Assembly: GCA_030044475.1 (NCBI GenBank)
Contig: JASHVP010000059.1
Coordinates: forward strand, 1-10,035
Length of the DNA: 10,035 nucleotides
DNA from: Thermoplasmata archaeon
GTDB lineage: Archaea; Thermoplasmatota; Thermoplasmata; Lutacidiplasmatales; UBA184
Direction: 5' to 3'
Shown here: piece after piece, positions 1 through 5,161 of the stretch
How the letters are laid out: every line of letters begins with the position of its first letter
Numbering within the stretch: the first letter of the stretch is position 1
Program-made: the position numbers and the translations under genes
Notes under the pieces: model-generated
Databases searched by the model: none
What the model saw: only the letters and a program-made list of their open reading frames with translations
Told to the model about the DNA's origin: nothing

Positions 1-75
1 TCGATCCACAAGTACAACGTCGAGGCCTCCCATCGCGTCTCCTTCGGGGAGCTCCGGCGATCGGCCTCCGCGTGA
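1..75 (+). CDS. C-terminal end of an unidentified protein (partial)
   Basis: The first reading frame is open from the window edge to a TGA at 73-75 and gives 24 residues, SIHKYNVEASHRVSFGELRR followed by SASA. The rest of the gene lies to the left of the window. The stop is 15 nt before the start codon of the first permease, and the ribosome binding site of that permease lies in this gap. A gene ending here would therefore be the preceding member of the same operon. The fragment is too short to assign to a family, and no motif is recognisable. It is called coding because the frame is open, the stop sits tightly against the next gene, and no better frame covers these bases. A chance open frame in high-GC DNA remains possible. 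Confidence 0.5.
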   Translation, partial: SIHKYNVEASHRVSFGELRRSASA

Positions 76-80
76 CGGGC

Positions 81-88
81 GGGAGGAG
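81..88 (+). promoter_or_regulatory. Shine-Dalgarno sequence of the first permease
   Basis: GGGAGGAG ends two bases before the ATG at 91. The anti-SD-matching GGAGG core (82-86) is 4 nt from the start codon. This supports ATG 91 as the translation start over other frames. Confidence 0.65.
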
Positions 89-90
89 CG

Positions 91-1386
91 ATGCGGTTCG
101 CGCTCGATGCCCTGCGCCGCCGGCCCGGCCGGTCCGCCCTGACGTCGCTCGGGATCGGGCTCGCGGTCGGGCTGGTCGTCCTGCTGCTGGCCCTCTCCGC
201 CGGGGTGACGGCGAGTGCGACGACGCTCGCGACCCAGAGCGGGGTCGACCTCCTCGCGACGAGCACGAACACGACGATCCTCTCCGGTGAATTCCCCCCG
301 GTCCCGAACGCCCACCGGCTCGCGAGCGAGATCCCGGCCGCCGACCCGAACGTCGCGGTCGCGAGCCCGTGGCAGGTCGGGGACCTGGTCTTCGGCAACG
401 CGTCGCTGTGGGCCGCGGCCAACGCGAGCCACGTCCCGTCGGGGTGGGGCCCGACCAGCTCCGGGACCGTCGGGTGGATCCCGGACGACAATGCGGGGAT
501 CCAGACCCCGGTGCTGTACAACGGCACGGGCTTCACGGCGCCCGGGGACCCGCACTACGCCAACGGCTCGTACACCGGACCCTCCACGCACGAGATCGAG
601 CTCGACCAGGGGCTCGCCGCGGCGCTCGGCGTGACGGTCGGGGACCGGGTCTGGCTGAGCGCGGTGAGCCCGCCGAGCGCGGCCGCCCTTCCCGGCTGGT
701 ACGCGAACGCGACCTCGTTCGTCGTCGTGGGGGTCTGCGGCCCGTTCTGGCTGATCCCGTCGGCGTTCCTCGCGTACGGATACCTCTCCGAGGTCCAGGA
801 GCTCCTCGGCGGCGCGACCCCGTCGACCGACTACGCGTCCGTGATCCTGATCCACCTCATCGACCCGACGAACCCGGGGGCGGATCAGAGCCGCATCCAC
901 GCCGCGTTCCCCGGACTCAACGTCATCACTCTCTCCGACATCCTGGGCTCGATCCAGAACGTCGTGAATGTCTACCGGACGTTCGGGGAGCTGATCGGCG
1001 CGATCGGGCTGGTCGTCGCCGCCCTGTTCACCACCACGATCCTCCAGATGTCGGTCGACGACCGGAGTCGGGAGATCGCCGTCCTCCGGGCCGTCGGCTA
1101 CTCCCGGGCCGCCGTCGGCCGATTCGTCGTGGAGGAGGCCCTGCTGCTCGGGGCGTTCGGGCTCGCCGTGGGGCTCCCGATCGCCTACTTCGGGGCCGAG
1201 GCGATCAACTCGTTCCTCCTGCACCTGCTCGCCGGCCTCCCCGCCTCGTTCTCGTTCGTCTCGTTCGACGCGACGGTGATCGGCACCGGCGTCGCGCTCG
1301 TCGTGGCGCTCGGCCTCGCCGCGTCGCTGGCACCGGCGGCGCGGGCGATGGCCCTCCCCGTCGCGGAGGAGCTCCGCGCGCCATGA
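91..1386 (+). CDS. ABC transporter permease, FtsX/MacB-like (first of a pair)
   Basis: This is a 431-residue membrane subunit of an ABC exporter of the MacB/LolC/FtsX type. One transmembrane helix lies near the N-terminus (about residues 17-39), after a short arginine-rich cytoplasmic segment. It is followed by a large extracytoplasmic region of about 260 residues with several N-glycosylation sequons. Three more helices close the protein (about 299-320, 349-370 and 396-415). The segment after helix 2, RSREIAVLRAVGYS (325-338), is the usual FtsX-domain coupling motif that contacts the ATPase. The ATG is chosen because a GGAGG site precedes it and the first helix starts correctly. The stop overlaps the start of the second permease (ATGA), and the ATPase follows, so the three products probably form one complex. 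Family assignment is firm. Substrate is unknown, although exporters of this class handle peptides, lipoproteins or lipids, or transmit force across the membrane. Confidence 0.9.
   Translation: MRFALDALRRRPGRSALTSLGIGLAVGLVVLLLALSAGVTASATTLATQSGVDLLATSTNTTILSGEFPPVPNAHRLASEIPAADPNVAVASPWQVGDLVFGNASLWAAANASHVPSGWGPTSSGTVGWIPDDNAGIQTPVLYNGTGFTAPGDPHYANGSYTGPSTHEIELDQGLAAALGVTVGDRVWLSAVSPPSAAALPGWYANATSFVVVGVCGPFWLIPSAFLAYGYLSEVQELLGGATPSTDYASVILIHLIDPTNPGADQSRIHAAFPGLNVITLSDILGSIQNVVNVYRTFGELIGAIGLVVAALFTTTILQMSVDDRSREIAVLRAVGYSRAAVGRFVVEEALLLGAFGLAVGLPIAYFGAEAINSFLLHLLAGLPASFSFVSFDATVIGTGVALVVALGLAASLAPAARAMALPVAEELRAP
1360..1369 (+). promoter_or_regulatory. Ribosome binding site inside the first permease gene, serving the second
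   Basis: GTCGCGGAGG encodes Val-Ala-Glu near the C-terminus of the first permease and carries GGAGG (1365-1369) 13 nt before ATG 1383. The same decamer occurs before the next two genes. The spacing here is longer than at the other two junctions, so the ATGA overlap may contribute by re-initiation. Confidence 0.5.
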
Positions 1387-2630
1387 GGGGTCCGTTCCGG
1401 CCGCGCCCGCTCCGCCACGCGCGGCTCCAGGCGGTCCTCGCGATCGCCGCGATGGCCGCCGCGGTCTCCCTCCCGGTCGTCCTCGTGTCGGTGGGAGGGG
1501 GCGTCGAGGACCACGAGCTGACGGCGATCGAGAACTCCGGCTACCAGATCGTCGTGAGCGCGGGCGGGGAGCACGGGATCGAGCACTCGCATGCGCTCGC
1601 CGCGACGATCGACCGGGTCACCGGAGTGGCGGAGGCGTCACCGGTGCTGAGCATCGCCATCGATGCCTTCCCGTCCGGGGGGAGCGCGTCCCCGGTGCTC
1701 GCCGAGGGCGTCATCCCCGACGCGTTCTCGGCGACGCTCGGACCGACGGAGTCGGACCTGTTCCCGAACCCGCTGCCGCTCGGCGACCCGAGCGACACGG
1801 TCCACTTCGCGAACGGCAGCTACGCCGGCCCGGCCACCGACGATGTCCTCGTCTCCTCCCCGTACGCGGCCTCGGCCCACTTGACGGTCGGGGCCACGCT
1901 CGACCTCGGTCCGACGGCCTCCCAGAGCCAGGCGAGCCCGTACACGATCACGGGGATCTTCGGCGTTCCGAAGACGATCCTCGGACCGGTCGGTGCGTTC
2001 GCCCTCGTCCTGCCGCTCTCGGACCTCCAAGTGATGTGTGGCTACGCGAGCGGGAACGGCACCGTCGTCCCGGACGCGTCCGACACGATCCAGGTCGCGG
2101 TGTCGGGCGCGATCTCGGTCGATCCGGCGAAGCTGTCCGCGGTCGAGTCGGCGATCCAGAGCCAGGTCCCGTACTACCAGGTGACCTCGCTCACCCAGGA
2201 GGCGGCCCAGCTCGAGGCCGCCGACTCGGTCCTCACCGGCTTCTACCTCGCCCTCTCGTCCGTCGGCCTGGTCGTCGGGTTGCTGTTCCTCGCCCTCGTC
2301 CTGTTGCGGCGGATCGAGGCCGACCGACGGTCGATCGGCATCCGCCGGGCCCTCGGCCTCTCCCGGGGGTCGATCGCGATGTCGGTCGTCGTGGACGGGC
2401 TCGTCCTCGCCGCCGCCGGGGCCGTCGCCGGGCTCCTCGGGGGCTACGCGGTCGTGGCCGCGCTCGCCGCCGACGCGACGGGGACCGTGCAGGAGGCGGC
2501 GTCGTTGGCCGTGTTCGACCCGCGACTGCTCGGAGGCATCGTCGCCGCCGTCCTCGTCCTGTCGATCGTCGCCAGCCTGGTGGCCGCCCGGTCGGCGCTT
2601 CGGATCGAGGTCGCGGAGGCGCTTCGGTGA
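1383..2630 (+). CDS. ABC transporter permease, FtsX/MacB-like (second of a pair)
   Basis: This is the second permease of the same complex, 415 residues when started at ATG 1383. That start overlaps the first permease's stop by 4 nt, which points to translational coupling. The frame is open far upstream, but only across the first permease, so a longer product is not credible. The layout matches the first permease: a basic N-terminus, helix 1 (about 15-36), an extracytoplasmic domain of about 250 residues, then helices at about 287-308, 335-362 and 384-404. The coupling segment RRSIGIRRALGLSRGSI (315-331) follows helix 2. The two extracytoplasmic domains share a short motif: HYANGSYTGP in the first protein and HFANGSYAGP here (141-150). 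This suggests divergent paralogues forming a heterodimer, like LolC/LolE. The C-terminus VAEALR resembles the usual FtsX-family ending. Function beyond ABC permease is not visible. Confidence 0.88.
   Translation: MRGPFRPRPLRHARLQAVLAIAAMAAAVSLPVVLVSVGGGVEDHELTAIENSGYQIVVSAGGEHGIEHSHALAATIDRVTGVAEASPVLSIAIDAFPSGGSASPVLAEGVIPDAFSATLGPTESDLFPNPLPLGDPSDTVHFANGSYAGPATDDVLVSSPYAASAHLTVGATLDLGPTASQSQASPYTITGIFGVPKTILGPVGAFALVLPLSDLQVMCGYASGNGTVVPDASDTIQVAVSGAISVDPAKLSAVESAIQSQVPYYQVTSLTQEAAQLEAADSVLTGFYLALSSVGLVVGLLFLALVLLRRIEADRRSIGIRRALGLSRGSIAMSVVVDGLVLAAAGAVAGLLGGYAVVAALAADATGTVQEAASLAVFDPRLLGGIVAAVLVLSIVASLVAARSALRIEVAEALR
2610..2619 (+). promoter_or_regulatory. Ribosome binding site of the ATPase gene, decides its GTG start
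   Basis: The decamer GTCGCGGAGG places GGAGG (2615-2619) 7 nt before GTG 2627. It lies in the Val-Ala-Glu codons at the end of the second permease gene and supports GTG 2627 as the ATPase start. Confidence 0.65.
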
Positions 2631-3331
2631 ACGGCCTCCGCCCGCCCCGGATCGAGCTCCGTTCGGTCGTGCGGACCTACGCCGCGGGCGGGGCCGACGA
2701 GGTCCGCGCCCTCCAGGGCATCGACCTGACGTTCGCTCCCGGCGAGTTCGTCTCCGTGGAGGGGCCGAGCGGCTGCGGGAAGACGACCCTCCTCAACCTC
2801 CTCGGGCTCCTCGACGCGCCCACTTCGGGAGAGCTGACGTGGGACGGCCGGCCGGTCGGGGACCGCCCCGAACGGGTCCGCGCGCGGCTCCGCCTCGAGG
2901 GAGTCGGGTTCATCTTTCAGCGGTTCTACTTGCTCCCCACGTTGACCGCCGCCGAGAACGTCGAGCTGCCCATGCGCGCGCGGCGCCTCCCCCGGGCCGA
3001 TCGGCGGGCCCGGGCGGACGCGCTGCTGGCCGAGGTCGGGCTGGCCGGACGGGCGCGCGCGTACCCGCACCAGCTGTCGGGCGGGGAGGAGCAGCGGGTC
3101 GCGGTCGCCCGCGCGCTCGGCAACCGGCCGGGGCTCCTGCTCGCGGACGAGCCGACGGGGGAGCTCGACACCGCGAACAGTCGCGCGATCCTCGACCTTC
3201 TCGAACGGGTCCGGGCCGCCCGCGACGCCACCCTGCTCGTCGTGACGCACAACCCCGAGGTCGCCGCGCGCGCCGGCCGTCACCTCGAGATGCGGGATGG
3301 GCGCGTCGTGCGGGACGTCGCGGAGGCCTGA
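2627..3331 (+). CDS. ABC transporter ATP-binding protein, MacB/LolD-like
   Basis: This is a 234-residue cytoplasmic ATPase that drives the two permeases encoded just upstream. All nucleotide-binding elements are present: Walker A GPSGCGKTT (46-54), Q-loop at Gln98 in FIFQRFYLLP, signature LSGGEEQR (150-157), Walker B LLLADEP with Glu175 as the catalytic base, D-loop near Gly178-Asp181 (GELD), and the switch histidine His208 (VVTH). The FIFQ..-LLP.LTA.ENV pattern after the Q-loop is typical of the LolD/MacB subfamily. The signature has Glu-Glu where many relatives have Gln-Gln, a common variation. The GTG start overlaps the second permease's stop (GTGA) and has a GGAGG site 7 nt upstream. The frame is open for about 590 nt further upstream, but only as a shadow of the permease gene. 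Subfamily assignment is firm; substrate is unknown. Confidence 0.92.
   Translation: MNGLRPPRIELRSVVRTYAAGGADEVRALQGIDLTFAPGEFVSVEGPSGCGKTTLLNLLGLLDAPTSGELTWDGRPVGDRPERVRARLRLEGVGFIFQRFYLLPTLTAAENVELPMRARRLPRADRRARADALLAEVGLAGRARAYPHQLSGGEEQRVAVARALGNRPGLLLADEPTGELDTANSRAILDLLERVRAARDATLLVVTHNPEVAARAGRHLEMRDGRVVRDVAEA
3317..3326 (+). promoter_or_regulatory. Ribosome binding site of ABCE1, decides its GTG start
   Basis: The third copy of GTCGCGGAGG lies in the Val-Ala-Glu codons at the end of the ATPase gene. Its GGAGG (3322-3326) is 8 nt before GTG 3335. With the canonical ABCE1 N-terminus (ARIAIL) beginning right there, this fixes the start. Confidence 0.7.
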
Positions 3332-3334
3332 CCA

Positions 3335-5113
3335 GTGGCGCGGATCGCGATCCTGCTGTCGGACCGCTGCCACCCCAAGGAGTGTCAGTGGGAATGCCAG
3401 GCGTACTGCCCACCGGTCCGGATGGGCCAGGAGTGCATCGTCGAGGGGCCGCTCGGCAAACCGGTGATCTCCGAGACGCTCTGCATCGGCTGCGGCATCT
3501 GCGTCCACAAATGCCCGTTCGACGCGATCAAGATCCTCAACACCCCCGAGGCCGACCCGGCCGAGATCGTGCACCGGTACGGATACAACGGGTTTCGGCT
3601 CTACCGGATGCCGGTACCGCCCCCGACCGGCATCACCGGGCTCCTCGGGCCGAACGGCACGGGGAAGACGACCGCGCTCCGACTGCTGTCGGGAGCCGAG
3701 GTTCCGAACCTCGGCGAGTACGACCGGCGGCCGGAGTGGAGCCGGGTCCTGGAGCACTACCGGGGCACGAGCCTGCACGCGCATTTCGAGCGCGTCGCGA
3801 AGGGGGAGCTGCGGACCGCGACGAAGCCCCAGTACGTCGACCGGCTCGCCGAGCATCCGGCGACGGCGGAGGAGTACGTCGGGGAGGCGGGCGGGGCCGC
3901 CCGGGCCGCGCTCGCGGAGGTCGGACTCACCGGCCGGACCGACCGGCGGCTCTCGGAGCTCTCGGGGGGCGAGCTGCAGATGGTCGCGATCGCTCGCACG
4001 CTCGCGACCGACGCCGACCTCTACCTCATCGACGAGCCGTCGAGCTATCTGGACATCGTCCATCGGCTCGAGGTCGCGCGGGTCCTGCGGCGGCTCGGCG
4101 CGACCAAAAGCGTCCTGGTCGTCGAGCACGACCTGGGCCTGCTCGACTACCTCGCCGACCAGGCGCATCTCATCTACGGGGAGCCGGCCGCATTCGGCGT
4201 GATCAGCCACCCGATCCCGATGCGGACCGCGATCAACACCTACCTCACGGGATATCTCAAGGACGAGAACGTCCGGTTCCGGAGCGACCCGGTCCGGTTC
4301 GTCGCCCACCCGCCGAAACCGGTCGGGCGCCGGAACGTCCTGGTGGCGTTCCCGGCCCTCGAGAAGCGGTTCCCGTCGTTCCACCTGTCGGTCGACGCCG
4401 GTTCCCTCGCGAAGGGGGAGACGGTCGGGATCGTCGGGCCGAACGCGACGGGGAAGACGACGTTCGTCCGGATGCTCGCGGGCGTGGAGCCGCCGACGGC
4501 CGGGACCCCGCCCCCCGGCGTGACGGTCAGCTACAAGCCGCAGTACCTGAAGGCGACGCAGAGCGCCTCCCTGCGCGACCGGTCGGCGGCGCTCGCCGCC
4601 GACCCGACGTTCGACGCGAAGCTGTTCGAGCGGGAGCTGGTCCCCGGCCTGCACCTGGAGGAGATCCTTGACGTCGCGCTCCCCGACCTCTCGGGCGGGG
4701 AACTCCAGCGCGCGGCGGTCGCTCTCGCGCTCGCGCGACCCGCCACGCTCTACCTCCTCGACGAGCCGTCGGCGTACCTGGACGCGGACGAGCGGATGTC
4801 GATGGCCCGCCTCCTCCGCCGGCAGGTCGAGCGGCAGGCGGTCAGCGCCCTCGTGGTCGACCACGACGTCTACTTCCTCGACCTGGCCTGCGACGGGCTG
4901 ATGGTCTTCCGACCCGAAGGGGAGGGCGGGGCCTCCGGGCGGGGGGAGGGTCCGTTCCCGATGCGGGAAGGGATGAACCGCCTGCTCCGGACGGTCGATA
5001 TCACGTTCCGGCGCGATGCCGAAACGCTCCGCCCTCGGATCAATCGGGAGGGCTCGGTGCTCGATCGCGAGCAGCGGGCCCAAGGCGAGTACTACTACGA
5101 GGCCGCTTCGTGA
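3335..5113 (+). CDS. ABCE1/Rli1 ribosome-recycling ATPase
   Basis: The 592-residue product has the usual length and architecture of ABCE1, which splits post-termination ribosomes into subunits in the cytoplasm. The N-terminal domain keeps all eight iron-sulfur cysteines: C12, C17, C21, C25, then CIGCGICVHKCP with C50, C53, C56 and C60. These bind two [4Fe-4S] clusters. NBD1 has Walker A GPNGTGKTT (105-113), signature LSGGELQ (209-215), Walker B with Asp233-Glu234, and the helix-loop-helix segment RGTSLHAHFERV that is specific to ABCE1. NBD2 has GPNATGKTT (368-376), LSGGELQR (452-459), Walker B with Asp476-Glu477, and VDHD. The hinge segment GYLKDENVRFR and the C-terminal stretch (REGMNRLLRTVDITFRRD, then GEYYY) are family hallmarks. 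One oddity is that the residue after LSGGELQ in NBD1 is Met216 instead of the usual Arg. The gene starts 3 nt after the exporter ATPase and probably shares its transcript. Confidence 0.97.
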   Translation: MARIAILLSDRCHPKECQWECQAYCPPVRMGQECIVEGPLGKPVISETLCIGCGICVHKCPFDAIKILNTPEADPAEIVHRYGYNGFRLYRMPVPPPTGITGLLGPNGTGKTTALRLLSGAEVPNLGEYDRRPEWSRVLEHYRGTSLHAHFERVAKGELRTATKPQYVDRLAEHPATAEEYVGEAGGAARAALAEVGLTGRTDRRLSELSGGELQMVAIARTLATDADLYLIDEPSSYLDIVHRLEVARVLRRLGATKSVLVVEHDLGLLDYLADQAHLIYGEPAAFGVISHPIPMRTAINTYLTGYLKDENVRFRSDPVRFVAHPPKPVGRRNVLVAFPALEKRFPSFHLSVDAGSLAKGETVGIVGPNATGKTTFVRMLAGVEPPTAGTPPPGVTVSYKPQYLKATQSASLRDRSAALAADPTFDAKLFERELVPGLHLEEILDVALPDLSGGELQRAAVALALARPATLYLLDEPSAYLDADERMSMARLLRRQVERQAVSALVVDHDVYFLDLACDGLMVFRPEGEGGASGRGEGPFPMREGMNRLLRTVDITFRRDAETLRPRINREGSVLDREQRAQGEYYYEAAS

Positions 5114-5137
5114 CGCCGCGGGCCGGGGAAGGGGTTG

Positions 5138-5154
5138 GCTCCGGGACCCGGAGC
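5138..5154. terminator. Candidate hairpin between convergent genes
   Basis: GCTCCGGGACCCGGAGC is a near-perfect palindrome. It can fold as 7 bp closed by a 3-nt loop (GAC), on either strand. It is the main structure in the 48-nt gap between the stop of ABCE1 (+) and the stop of the thermopsin-like gene (-), so it could mark the 3' end of either transcript. No T-run follows it on either strand, and archaeal terminators are usually T-rich. The terminator role is therefore uncertain, and a simple RNA 3'-end structure or chance in GC-rich DNA is possible. Confidence 0.35.
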
Positions 5155-5161
5155 GGCGGTC

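Noticed and set aside
369..1382. Upstream extension of the second permease frame
   Set aside because: The open frame before ATG 1383 lies entirely within the first permease gene and reads as Arg/Pro-rich noise. The ATGA overlap and the helix pattern place the start at 1383.
2444..5083. Very long minus-strand open frame opposite the exporter ATPase and ABCE1
   Set aside because: Its translation is an Arg/Pro/Asp/Glu-rich composition without domain patterns, while the + strand encodes two unmistakable ABC ATPases. It is a product of high GC and codon bias.
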